Positions 7,180-14,439 are shown, numbered from the stretch's first letter. The stretch is DNA of 24,845 nt from Mucilaginibacter saanensis (GCF_014200575.1 NZ_JACHBZ010000034.1:1-24845); one strand, 5' to 3'. The notes: a model not told the origin generated them from the letters alone. Numbers and translations are program-made.

Positions 7180-7593
7180 ATGAGAGTAATGGCTTTTGAT
7201 TACGGTACCAAACGCATCGGTATTGCGGTTACCGACCCCTTGCAGATCATTGCTACGGGTTTGGACACCATACACCCACAGTATATCGTTGACTACCTGA
7301 AAAACTACCTGCAAACCGAACAGGTGGAGCGTTTTATTGTGGGCGAACCCAAACAAATGGATAATACACCCTCGCAATCGGCGGTGCATGTAAAGGGTTT
7401 TGTAACCATCCTCAAAAAGAATTTCCCGGAAGTTCCCATTGAAATGCTCGACGAACGTTTTACCTCCAAAATGGCCTCGGCCACTATTGCCCAAAGCGGC
7501 ATGAACAAAAAGCACCGCCAAAACAAAGAGCTGGTTGATACCATATCGGCGGTGATACTGCTGCAAAGCTGGATGGACCGCAGATTACTTTGA
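7180..7593 (+). CDS. ruvX: Putative pre-16S rRNA nuclease / RuvX (YqgF) RNase H-like protein
   Basis: A 137-residue YqgF protein of normal length with an RNase H-like fold. The likely catalytic acids are D7 in FDYGTKRIGIA, E56 in VGEPKQMD, and D91/D120 in DERFTS and ELVDTISA. The family has been described both as a Holliday-junction resolvase and as the nuclease that matures the 16S rRNA 5' end. There is no leader with a ribosome-binding site: the putative -7 box TATCTTTA ends 4 nt before ATG. The gene is monocistronic and divergent from holB. Its 3' 289 bp are covered on the other strand by the read-through tail of the GxxExxY gene, with no terminator between the two. Confidence 0.93.
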   Translation: MRVMAFDYGTKRIGIAVTDPLQIIATGLDTIHPQYIVDYLKNYLQTEQVERFIVGEPKQMDNTPSQSAVHVKGFVTILKKNFPEVPIEMLDERFTSKMASATIAQSGMNKKHRQNKELVDTISAVILLQSWMDRRLL

Positions 7594-8069
7594 TGTAGCT
7601 GATTTCGCTGGTGCTTTGCAGTGGTACAATATCTTTTATTGTTTTGAGATTGATTGTTGCCTTGCTGCTTGGCTAACTTATGTTCGTTGGTGATGCGTTT
7701 AAACTCCAGGCTTTTTGAGCCGAAGTTGAGGAGTAAGCCGGTTTCTAATTTGTAGGCTTCCAGGTAGTTTATTACCTGAGCCAGGTGGGGATCTTCTAAT
7801 TTGGAGGTAGCCTTAATTTCTACCATTATTATATCAGCAACCAAAAAGTCGACACGCCTTTTGCCAACCTCAATTCCATCATAAAATATGGTCATTTCGA
7901 GTTCACGGGCAAAAACTAATCCCTGCTTTGCCATTTCAATGTCTAAACAACGCTGATAAATTATTTCCTGAAATCCATTTCCTAATTCGCTGTGTACTTT
8001 CATGGCACATCCAATAATTTTTCCTGTTAATTCAGAGTGTTTATAAGCAGTGTTTATTGCATCTTTCAT
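7305..8069 (-). CDS. GxxExxY protein (PD-(D/E)XK nuclease fold) with aberrant C-terminal read-through
   Basis: Residues 1 to about 127 are a complete GxxExxY-family protein: the motif G-N-GFQEIIY (G32, E35, Y38), RVDFLV with D74, VEIKA with E84 and K86 (the D...ExK nuclease signature), and the closing LLLNFGSKSLEFKRI. The family is normally about 125-135 residues and its function is unknown. Here no stop follows the domain; the frame stays open for another 127 codons, of which about 95 are antisense to ruvX, and it stops at 7305. The tail shows no domain and is best read as non-functional read-through after loss of the original stop, by a point change or small frameshift near 7680-7690. The functional part is 7685-8069. 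Whether the long form is stable is unknown. Confidence 0.7.
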   Translation of the reverse strand: MKDAINTAYKHSELTGKIIGCAMKVHSELGNGFQEIIYQRCLDIEMAKQGLVFARELEMTIFYDGIEVGKRRVDFLVADIIMVEIKATSKLEDPHLAQVINYLEAYKLETGLLLNFGSKSLEFKRITNEHKLAKQQGNNQSQNNKRYCTTAKHQRNQLHQSNLRSIQLCSSITADMVSTSSLFWRCFLFMPLWAIVAEAILEVKRSSSISMGTSGKFFLRMVTKPFTCTADCEGVLSICLGSPTIKRSTCSVCR

Positions 8070-8254
8070 GGTTCACTAATATATTAAATATCTAAAAAAA
8101 TAGCTGGGGATAATAGTTCAAGCGATCGATCAAATAAGGAGAATCTCTCCAAATTAACAGCTTAAAGGATGATGTAGTTAAATAAAATAACTTAATAATC
8201 AACTACTTATAAAAAAAATCAACGAAATCAACGCCATCAAACCCATCAACGGTT

Positions 8255-8262
8255 TATCTTTG
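8255..8262 (+). promoter_or_regulatory. -7 box (TATCTTTG) of the O-methyltransferase gene
   Basis: TATCTTTG is an exact match to TAnnTTTG and ends 4 nt before the ATG at 8267. No clear -33 TTTG is seen 20 nt upstream. The position implies a leaderless or nearly leaderless mRNA. Confidence 0.6.
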
Positions 8263-8266
8263 CGCC

Positions 8267-8905
8267 ATGGATATTCTACCACAAGCCCTGTCGGCATACT
8301 TAGATGACCATTGCGATCCGGAGCCGGAAGCCTTGCAAAAGCTCAACCGCGAAACGCATTTAAAGGTGCTCCGTCCGCATATGCTGTCGGGACATTATCA
8401 GGGCCGTTTGCTCAGTTTTTTGAGTAAAATGGTACAGCCAAAACTCATCCTGGAGATCGGAACTTTTACCGGCTACTCCGCAATTTGCCTGGCCGAAGGC
8501 CTGGTTGAAGGCGGTATCCTCCATACCATTGAGGTGAATCGTGAAATGGAGGAAATCATTAATTCACACTTTAAATCAACAAATGTTGAAAATAAAATAA
8601 AACTGCATTTTGGCCAGGCAGAGGCCGTTATTGCTGATTTAGAGGAAGATAATTTTGATTTAGTGTTTATTGATGCCGATAAAAAGAATAATTATACCTA
8701 CTTTCAATTGGTTTTTGATAAAGTTAGACCCGGAGGATTAATAATAATTGACAATGTTTTGTGGAAAGGAAAGGTGTACGGAACTGAAAAAGATACCGAT
8801 ACCGAAAATATCCGCAAACTAAATGACCAGATAGCTGTTGACAGCAGGGTAGAAAAAATTATCCTGCCAGTGCGCGATGGGCTGCTGGTTATCAGAAAAA
8901 AATAA
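8267..8905 (+). CDS. SAM-dependent O-methyltransferase (family 3, COMT/YrrM-like)
   Basis: A 212-residue class I methyltransferase. SAM-binding motif I is LEIGTFTGYSA (62-72), the acidic loop is HTIEVN (E89), the metal-binding acids are in FIDADKKN (D136, D138), and D162/N163 in IDNVLWKGKV complete the cation site. This is the fold of catechol/caffeoyl-CoA-type O-methyltransferases; the bacterial substrate is unknown, and TrmR/YrrM-type tRNA 5-methoxyuridine formation is one established role for close relatives. The next gene begins 3 nt after its stop, so it is cotranscribed with the glucosaminidase, an association whose meaning is unclear. The start is set by the -7 box at 8255-8262. Confidence 0.9.
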   Translation: MDILPQALSAYLDDHCDPEPEALQKLNRETHLKVLRPHMLSGHYQGRLLSFLSKMVQPKLILEIGTFTGYSAICLAEGLVEGGILHTIEVNREMEEIINSHFKSTNVENKIKLHFGQAEAVIADLEEDNFDLVFIDADKKNNYTYFQLVFDKVRPGGLIIIDNVLWKGKVYGTEKDTDTENIRKLNDQIAVDSRVEKIILPVRDGLLVIRKK

Positions 8906-8908
8906 ATT

Positions 8909-9460
8909 ATGAAGAAAATCTTACTGATTACAACCCTGTTGATCTCAACATTAGCTGTTTCAGCGCAAAAAAACACTTCACAATCTTATATAGAGAAGTT
9001 TAAAGATGATGCCGTTAGGATCATGCACGAAACCGGCATACCGGCAAGTATAGTTTTAGGAGTTGCCATGCATGAGTCGGGTTGTGGCAACAGCAACATA
9101 GCACAAAACCTTAATAACCAGTTTGGTGTAAAAGGCGGCGGCGGTGCAGTTTATACCAAACACAATAAAAAAGTACGTACATCCTATAAAAAATACAGCT
9201 CGGTACTGGAGTCGTTCCAGGATTTTGCGCGCATCATGACCGAGCGCAAGCAATTCAGCCACCTGGCAGATGCACTTAGCCATTATGACTACTTAGGCTG
9301 GGCAAAGGGCATACAGCGCAGCGGTTACGCAGGCAGCCATAAATGGGCGGCGCAGGTATTGGGCATCATCAATAAATATGATCTGCATGACCTTGATGAG
9401 AAGCCTGAAGATTCAACCAAACTGGCCAGTCAACCTCAATTAGCAGAAACAAAACAATAA
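8909..9460 (+). CDS. Secreted glucosaminidase-domain (GH73-like) peptidoglycan hydrolase
   Basis: A 183-residue protein with a signal peptide (MKKILLITTLLISTLAVSAQ, cleavage near residue 20) and one glucosaminidase domain (about 27-160). The candidate catalytic acid is E56 in AMHESGCGNS; NNQFGVKG and the Y-x-S-V/x-ESFQDFA segment are typical of GH73/FlgJ-like enzymes that cut the GlcNAc-MurNAc bond of peptidoglycan. A short polar tail (about 165-183) follows with no LysM or SH3 anchor. It sits 3 nt downstream of the methyltransferase and 62 nt upstream of a paralogue with the same domain, so the pair arose by duplication. Confidence 0.88.
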   Translation: MKKILLITTLLISTLAVSAQKNTSQSYIEKFKDDAVRIMHETGIPASIVLGVAMHESGCGNSNIAQNLNNQFGVKGGGGAVYTKHNKKVRTSYKKYSSVLESFQDFARIMTERKQFSHLADALSHYDYLGWAKGIQRSGYAGSHKWAAQVLGIINKYDLHDLDEKPEDSTKLASQPQLAETKQ

Positions 9461-9522
9461 TTAGATTAATAAATCTTACTTTGGCATATTTTATTTAATG
9501 CCATACACTAAGGTTTAGCCTT
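9461..9522 (+). other. Intergenic hairpins between the two glucosaminidase genes
   Basis: The 62 nt spacer holds three small inverted repeats: AGATT/AATCT near 9463-9476, TGGCAT/ATGCCA (9482-9487 and 9498-9503) and AAGG/CCTT (9510-9522). None has a T-tail. They could limit read-through between the two genes; the evidence is structural only. Confidence 0.35.
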
Positions 9523-10350
9523 ATGCAAAAACTACTCTGTTTATTATTTATAGCCGCCATTGGTTTCAGTTCGTGTTCATCGAAAAAAGGAACCATTTCA
9601 AACAGGCAGGTCCGCCGTAACAATAACAGCATCAAAAAAGATAACAGCGATGCCATTTCGGACTATAAACCATATACTTCATTATCCTATATTGAGCGCT
9701 TTAAGGGCATTGCCATTGAGGAAATGAACCTGAACGGTATACCTGCCAGTATTACGCTTGCCCAGGGTTTGTTTGAATCGGGTGCAGGTAACAGCGAGCT
9801 TGCCAAAATAGCCAATAACCATTTCGGCATTAAGTGTACCAGCGAGTGGCGGGGCAAGAGCTATTACAAAGACGATGACAGCGCCAACGAATGTTTCAGG
9901 GTGTATGACAATCCTGATAACTCCTACCGCGACCACTCTGCATTTTTGAAGCGTAAAAACTACGCCAAACTGTTTGAGCTGGATAAAAACGACTACGAAG
10001 GCTGGGCACGCGGATTAAAACAGGCCGGTTACGCTACCAACCCCAAATATCCCGAGCTGCTGATCAATATTATTGTACGATACCACCTTGACCAGTACGA
10101 CAGGCCCGAGGGCGAAGTACAAAAAATTAAACGCGAAGACCGCGTGCTTACCCAGATCAACAACAACATAGGCAAAACCGATACCCTTACCCAAACCCGG
10201 CCCGACGATAAAATATACACCGTTAAACAGGGCGATACACTATACAACATATCCAAACGTTTTGGTATAACAGTTGATGAGCTAAAGGCGTTAAACAGTA
10301 TACCCGATAATCATATCGCAATTGGGCAAAAACTTATAGTAGTCAAGTAG
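9523..10350 (+). CDS. Glucosaminidase lipoprotein with C-terminal LysM domain
   Basis: A 275-residue lipoprotein: lipobox GFSSC with Cys18, a basic Asn/Lys-rich linker, a GH73-like glucosaminidase domain (about 53-195) with candidate catalytic E85 in LFESGAGNS, NNHFGIKC and GWARGLKQAGYATNPKY, then a linker and a single LysM (230-275, YTVKQGDTLYNISKRFGIT) for peptidoglycan binding. It likely trims peptidoglycan while held to the membrane. It is similar to the preceding gene in SYIE-F and GYA--KW/KY positions but adds the anchor and the LysM. It is probably in the same transcription unit as the two genes before it. It ends just before the inverted repeat at 10356-10449. Confidence 0.9.
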   Translation: MQKLLCLLFIAAIGFSSCSSKKGTISNRQVRRNNNSIKKDNSDAISDYKPYTSLSYIERFKGIAIEEMNLNGIPASITLAQGLFESGAGNSELAKIANNHFGIKCTSEWRGKSYYKDDDSANECFRVYDNPDNSYRDHSAFLKRKNYAKLFELDKNDYEGWARGLKQAGYATNPKYPELLINIIVRYHLDQYDRPEGEVQKIKREDRVLTQINNNIGKTDTLTQTRPDDKIYTVKQGDTLYNISKRFGITVDELKALNSIPDNHIAIGQKLIVVK

Positions 10351-10355
10351 CGGGA

Positions 10356-10449
10356 GGTATCAAGTCGTTAGTATCAAGTATCATGATTTCTTCTGGGCTA
10401 TAAATATCCAGTTAACAGTCATGGTACTTGATACTAACGACTTGATACC
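10356..10449. repeat. 25 bp perfect inverted repeat (TATCAAGT-type element)
   Basis: Positions 10356-10380 are the exact reverse complement of 10425-10449; one mismatch further in, CATGA also pairs, giving about 31 paired bases around a loop of roughly 32 nt. Each arm holds two copies of GTATCAAGT-like sequence. No T-run follows on either strand, so it is not a standard terminator, although such a stem could stop or protect the mRNA. It looks like a short palindromic mobile repeat. Confidence 0.8.
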
Positions 10450-10503
10450 ACAAAAAAGCTGTTAATTGTTGTTAAATAGTATGACTAAGCACTGCCGAAC
10501 GTT

Positions 10504-10511
10504 TATTTTTG
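10504..10511 (+). promoter_or_regulatory. -7 box (TATTTTTG) deciding the start of the next gene
   Basis: TATTTTTG fits TAnnTTTG and ends 8 nt before the ATG at 10520. It lies inside the longer reading frame that opens at 10466, which argues for the downstream start. Confidence 0.55.
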
Positions 10512-10519
10512 GCGTCAGC

Positions 10520-11278
10520 ATGAAAATATGGCTGCTTTTATTTCTTTGTACCTTATCAGCAAAGGTTTTTGCCCAGCAAAAAACCATTGATGGTATTGTG
10601 TTTGATAAGGAGAGCAAGGACCGCATTGCAAAAGTTAATGTGGAAAATACCACCACCGGAAAATCCGTATACAACACCTTCAAAGGCGAATTTAAGATTG
10701 AGGCCAAACCCGGCGATATGCTGATTTTTACCAAGGCCGACCATTATGCTGATACCCTGCAGGTACAAAACAATGCCTCGCTGGCCGTTTACATGAAACG
10801 TACCGCCATACAGCTTAAAGAGGTTATTGTGCGCGATACCATGCTTAACCCGCAAAAACAGCTGGAAGCCACCAAAAACGATTATACCAAAATTTACGGC
10901 TCATTAAATAACCACGACCTGCTTTCGCTGGCGCCGGGCATGGGTGCCGGTATAGGTATTGATGCCTTGTACAACGCCTTTAGCCGCAGTGGCCGTAATG
11001 CCGAACGCCTGCGCCAGATTATTGAACGCGATTACAAGCAAAACGTTATTGATTACCGCTTTAACCGCACTTACGTAAGCAATATAACCCATCTGAAAGA
11101 CCAACAGCTTACTGATTTTATGCAGCGGTACCGCCCCGGTTATTACATGGTAACCACCGCGAGCGAATATGACTTTATTGTATCCATCAGGGCAAATTTG
11201 CGCCGCTACCTGCGCTCGCCAAGGGCTTATACCCTGGCCCCGCTTACAGCACCCAAAGCCGGTGATCTGGCTAATTGA
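10520..11278 (+). CDS. Secreted CarboxypepD_reg-like domain protein
   Basis: A 252-residue exported protein. The signal peptide is MKIWLLLFLCTLSAKVFAQ; then a carboxypeptidase regulatory-like beta-sandwich (about 20-100: IDGIVFDKESKDRIAKV, TFKGEFKIEAKPGD, LKEVIV) of the kind found at the N-terminus of TonB receptors, but here without plug or barrel. The remainder (about 105-252) is polar, with a Gly-rich hydrophobic patch (LAPGMGAGIGIDALYNAFS) and an Arg/Tyr-rich end. Its function is unknown; this domain layout is common in Bacteroidota envelope proteins. The reading frame is open from 10466, but the short start restores a clean signal peptide and follows the -7 box at 10504-10511. Confidence 0.82.
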   Translation: MKIWLLLFLCTLSAKVFAQQKTIDGIVFDKESKDRIAKVNVENTTTGKSVYNTFKGEFKIEAKPGDMLIFTKADHYADTLQVQNNASLAVYMKRTAIQLKEVIVRDTMLNPQKQLEATKNDYTKIYGSLNNHDLLSLAPGMGAGIGIDALYNAFSRSGRNAERLRQIIERDYKQNVIDYRFNRTYVSNITHLKDQQLTDFMQRYRPGYYMVTTASEYDFIVSIRANLRRYLRSPRAYTLAPLTAPKAGDLAN

Positions 11279-11593
11279 TTACCGTATAAGGCAGGCTATC
11301 TGTTTGGCTAAAGCCGATAATCCGCCTGGTTATCCGCCCCATAAATGGGACGGCAATGAATACAAAAATCTTTAAGTTTCCGCCCCCGCTGTTGGTATCC
11401 CCAATAATAAGTAAGCTTTATTAGGGCGTAATCAAATAGTATAAAGCAAGGGTCTTTCAAGTCATTATATTTATCATTGCCGTTGACTTTAGTCAACGGG
11501 GGTATAAGTAAATCAAAGGGGCTTTAGCCGAAACTAAGTATACAGCGTATTTCTTATGATTGTTCATTACCCTTTCGGCTATACACCTAATTT
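11279..11593. repeat. 315 bp gap with palindromic REP-like repeats
   Basis: No gene is seen. The main feature is a perfect 9 bp palindrome CCGTTGACT-TT-AGTCAACGG (11480-11499), followed at about 11521 by the small palindrome GGCTTTAGCC; a matching GGCTAAAGCC lies near 11310. No T-tail marks a terminator for the upstream gene. The combination suggests a REP-like element rather than a regulator site. Confidence 0.6.
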
Positions 11594-11959
11594 ATGATAA
11601 ATATCAACCGCATCAGGAAATTAACCCTATGTATCATGCTGTTGTTTTGCTCGTGCGTTTCAAAGCAGATAAGCAATGACTGGAGCAAAGATCAAAACGG
11701 ATGTTTGCAATTGAGGAGCCGGGATTTAGCTGATAAGCTGGTAAAGCAGAATGGACTAATGAACGATGCGGAAGACAATTTTCTGAAAGTATTTGGAAAC
11801 CCGGATACCATAAGCCAAACAAACGATGCTAAAATCTTAATCTACTATATCAATAATATGTGCGAAAACAATCACCCGCTTAAAGATTCAGATAAATGCT
11901 GGGCTGAGTTTTATTTTGAATCGGGCAGGTTAAAGTCATACAATTTTCCATGTGAGTAA
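11594..11959 (+). CDS. Small putative lipoprotein, BamE/SmpA-like pattern
   Basis: A 121-residue protein with a basic, hydrophobic leader (MININRIRKLTLCIMLL) and lipobox LFCSC (Cys21), so a lipoprotein. The mature part contains DNFLKVFGNPDTIS, then ILIYYINN and CWAEFYFESGRLKSYNF: the G-x-P-D turn followed by paired beta strands recalls the BamE/SmpA-type fold, in which a G-x-P motif precedes strands that report a value 'computed from' another. This is only a pattern resemblance and no family is certain. Four Cys in the mature chain besides the lipid Cys may form disulfides. The base composition is AT-richer than in the genes to the left, as in the next gene. Confidence 0.7.
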   Translation: MININRIRKLTLCIMLLFCSCVSKQISNDWSKDQNGCLQLRSRDLADKLVKQNGLMNDAEDNFLKVFGNPDTISQTNDAKILIYYINNMCENNHPLKDSDKCWAEFYFESGRLKSYNFPCE

Positions 11960-12002
11960 TTTAATAAGCCTCTAGCAGATGGCCGCATTCCTATTGAACT
12001 TC

Positions 12003-12033
12003 ACTCCTGTTGCTTCGCAAACGGTGGTGGAGT
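12003..12033. repeat. Imperfect stem-loop in the gap before the HEXXH gene
   Basis: ACTCC (12003-12007) pairs with GGAGT (12029-12033), and inside it GTTGC (12009-12013) pairs with GCAAaC (12017-12022) around TTC. The stretch 11975-12040 is richer in G+C than its AT-rich surroundings and looks like a structured repeat or the relic of one. A 37-codon open frame from 11979 has no supporting signal. Confidence 0.4.
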
Positions 12034-12100
12034 ACCTCACCAAAAATATAAATCTTAATGGGGTCATATTCATTATATTTACTATATCATAAACCACATC

Positions 12101-13150
12101 ATGAATAAGGCGTTATTCGGTATATTAATTTTAGGATGTTTTTTTGGGCAAACAATAAATGCACAAACGCAAAATGAACCATTAGCAATTCAACGTATAC
12201 TATATTTTTATCGTCTCAAGGGGCAGCTGGCGGATAAGGTTTGGCCAGGTTTTGGATTACCTCAGTATGATGTGACCCTGGCATATTTTACGCATAATAA
12301 TACCTATATCATTGACCCTTCGGGCTTAGTAGGCAATAAAAAGACCATAATAAGCACCTACAGGAAAGGGAAAATTACAATTGAAAAAACGGAGCGTCTG
12401 GATACCATATCTTTTCACATGGCAACTGCCTACGAGGAACAGGATTCCAGCAGTCTATGGTATCATAATCCGGTGATGCTTTGTAGCGATTATGAAACAA
12501 CACGCAAATATGTTCAGGATGTTCCCAATCTTCAAACCTGGACAACGATGGTTATGCATGAATATTTTCATGGTTTCCAGTTTCGTCACCGGGCATTTAT
12601 CAGTTTTGCTAACGACTCTGTAACTATCAGTATTACTAAATTACAGTCTTACTATGACCGTTATTCGTGGTTTAAGGAAAGTGTAGATAAAGAAAACCAG
12701 TTATTGTTGGACTGTTTGAATAGCAGCGACTTAATTAAAATTAAGCAATTGTTTAATCAATATAACACACAGCGCAATTGGCGATTGAAGCATTTTTATG
12801 AACTTCAAAAATTTGACTTATCTACACAGGAAGAATTTTTAGAAAAGATGGAAGGAAGCGCCAGATATATGGAGTATCAGTTATATCTTACTTTCAAAAA
12901 TTTAGCTACCGACAAGCAATTGAGCCACATTGATACTGCTTATAAGCCATTAGCACTTAAAACTTTCGCACTAAAAGATAAACCATGGATGTATGAAAGT
13001 AACTCTATTCGCTACTTTTATTCAACGGGTTTCAATATGTTACGACTATTGGACAATCTGCATGTTATTTATAAAAAGCACTTTTTTGACGATAATGACC
13101 TTACTCCTTACAAATTATTGAATCAAAAAATAGGGAACGCCGGTCGCTAA
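12101..13150 (+). CDS. Unrecognised secreted protein with HEXXH zinc-metallopeptidase motif
   Basis: A 349-residue protein with a signal peptide (about 1-21, ending NAQ). I recognise no family by overall sequence. H153-E154-Y-F-H157 within WTTMVMHEYFHGFQ sits in a predicted helix and is a textbook HEXXH zinc site. About 95 residues later, MEGSARYMEYQLY offers E251 or E258 as the third ligand of a gluzincin. A later segment, RYFYSTGFNMLRLLD (304-318), looks like the Y-x-x-G-helix that follows the active site in several such families. A secreted zinc protease is the best guess; a degenerate non-catalytic relative is possible. The gene is AT-richer than its conserved neighbours and sits between repeat-bearing gaps, which suggests an accessory or transferred gene. 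The C-terminal NAGR followed by GC-rich sequence could mean the natural C-terminus is missing. Confidence 0.6.
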   Translation: MNKALFGILILGCFFGQTINAQTQNEPLAIQRILYFYRLKGQLADKVWPGFGLPQYDVTLAYFTHNNTYIIDPSGLVGNKKTIISTYRKGKITIEKTERLDTISFHMATAYEEQDSSSLWYHNPVMLCSDYETTRKYVQDVPNLQTWTTMVMHEYFHGFQFRHRAFISFANDSVTISITKLQSYYDRYSWFKESVDKENQLLLDCLNSSDLIKIKQLFNQYNTQRNWRLKHFYELQKFDLSTQEEFLEKMEGSARYMEYQLYLTFKNLATDKQLSHIDTAYKPLALKTFALKDKPWMYESNSIRYFYSTGFNMLRLLDNLHVIYKKHFFDDNDLTPYKLLNQKIGNAGR

Positions 13151-13267
13151 CTTTGGTGTGCGCGTGCCATGTTTGCCTCTCGCATCCATCCCAAAAAACT
13201 CAAAAAAATTAAAACTATCCTACTGATTTTTTATTAATGTGTTAAAAAAGGAGATTTTTGCTTTAAT

Positions 13268-14299
13268 TTGTTTACTATGTTAAAAACCAGACTTGGATTG
13301 CTTTTCCTGGTGTTATTTACCGGCGGCATTTCGGCCAAAGCACAGCAAACTGACACCCTAAAAACAGACAGTGTTAAAATTGATACCGCACAGATCAATA
13401 AGTACCGGATAGATTCGCGCAGAAACGCCATCCCTACCCGTGTAAGACCGATCCAGATTCAGCGTGAGCAAATACCCTTTACCATGCTTGACTATAAGAT
13501 CAACTACTGGAAAAAATCAATCACCTTTGGGCTTAACTTTAGCCAGTCGGCCTTTAGTAATAACTATGCGGCGGGTGGCGTAAACGCGGTGGCCTTAGGA
13601 ACCAACTTTATTTACCATACCGAGTATAACAAAGCCCCGTTCAGTTATGTGTCTGAATTGAATCTGCAATACGGTGTATCGAAAAACAAGGATCAAGGCA
13701 AACGTAAAACCAACGACCGTATCTTTTTTGATAACAAACTCGCCAGCCAGTTATCAAAAAAATGGTACTTTTTCGGTTCGTTAACCTTTGAGTCGCAGTT
13801 TGATAAGGGGTTTAACTATATTGATAATGGCAACGGTACCACAATGGCGCAAAATATCTCCAACTTCATGTCGCCGGGATATTTAACAGAAACGTTGGGT
13901 TTTGAGTACAAGCCAACCGGCTATTTTGATTTGCGTTTAGGTACGGGTACGGCCAGGCAAACCTTTGTTTTGGATACATCCATTTATCATAACCAGCCAG
14001 ATAATTATGGCGTTAAACCCCGTAGTACAGTAAGGAACGACCTGGCATTCTCGGTTGTTGCCTTGTTTGATAAGGATATTATGAAAAATATCCATTTGAA
14101 TACCCGGTATGCATTGTTTATACCCTATGGTCAATCGGCGGAGTTTATAACTCATCGTGTTGATATGGTATTATCGGCCCGGGTTAACCGGCTTATCAAT
14201 GTTACCATCAACGGAACCGTACTGTATGACAGACATACCGCCCGGGACGCGCAGGCTACCGAAGGTATGGCGCTGGGTATGTTGTATAAATTCCCGTAA
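13268..14299 (+). CDS. DUF3078 family outer-membrane protein
   Basis: A 343-residue protein with a signal peptide (MLKTRLGLLFLVLFTGGISAKAQ), a polar segment with TDTLKTDSVKIDTAQ, and then a DUF3078 domain (about 75-343) starting WKKSITFGLNFSQSAFSNNYAAGGVNA and running through alternating hydrophobic/polar beta strands to a terminal LYKFP. The strand pattern and the terminal aromatic fit a small outer-membrane beta barrel. DUF3078 proteins are widespread in Bacteroidota and uncharacterised. An AAGGAG sequence lies about 20 nt upstream of ATG, too far to act as a usual ribosome-binding site. The gene is followed 30 nt later by a strong terminator. Confidence 0.88.
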   Translation: MFTMLKTRLGLLFLVLFTGGISAKAQQTDTLKTDSVKIDTAQINKYRIDSRRNAIPTRVRPIQIQREQIPFTMLDYKINYWKKSITFGLNFSQSAFSNNYAAGGVNAVALGTNFIYHTEYNKAPFSYVSELNLQYGVSKNKDQGKRKTNDRIFFDNKLASQLSKKWYFFGSLTFESQFDKGFNYIDNGNGTTMAQNISNFMSPGYLTETLGFEYKPTGYFDLRLGTGTARQTFVLDTSIYHNQPDNYGVKPRSTVRNDLAFSVVALFDKDIMKNIHLNTRYALFIPYGQSAEFITHRVDMVLSARVNRLINVTINGTVLYDRHTARDAQATEGMALGMLYKFP

Positions 14300-14326
14300 G
14301 TGAATAAAATTTTGTAAATTTGTATA

Positions 14327-14367
14327 GCAACAGGCCGGTTTCCATTTCAGGGAACCGGCCTGTTTTG
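14327..14367 (+). terminator. Terminator of the DUF3078 gene
   Basis: AACAGGCCGGTTTCC (14329-14343) pairs with GGGAACCGGCCTGTT (14350-14364) with one mismatch around a short loop, followed by a T-rich end. It can work in both directions. Confidence 0.85.
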
Positions 14368-14439
14368 CGAAAATATCCGTTCTGAAAACCCCAAAAACAG
14401 CAAGTAATAATTTAGTTATTTGACTATCAGTAAATTAAT

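Noticed and set aside
7147..7566. A 139-codon minus-strand frame opposite ruvX.
   Set aside because: It is antisense to the complete ruvX gene and shows no domain.
10356..10449. The long inverted repeat as a classical terminator.
   Set aside because: There is no T-run on either side and the loop is about 32 nt.
10466..10519. An upstream start giving 18 extra residues on the CarboxypepD_reg-like protein.
   Set aside because: The extension precedes a clean signal peptide and contains the likely -7 box at 10504-10511.
11169..11375. A 68-codon plus-strand frame overlapping the end of the gene at 10520-11278.
   Set aside because: Most of it is an out-of-frame shadow of the known gene and it runs into repeat-bearing non-coding DNA with no start signals.
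11960..12060. A possible integron attC-like site, given the folded GC-richer stretch between cassette-sized genes.
   Set aside because: No matching RYYYAAC/GTTRRRY core pair was found here or after 13150, and there is no integrase.
11979..12092. A 37-codon frame in the gap before the HEXXH gene.
   Set aside because: No promoter, ribosome-binding site or family supports it; the stretch is better explained by the stem-loop repeat.
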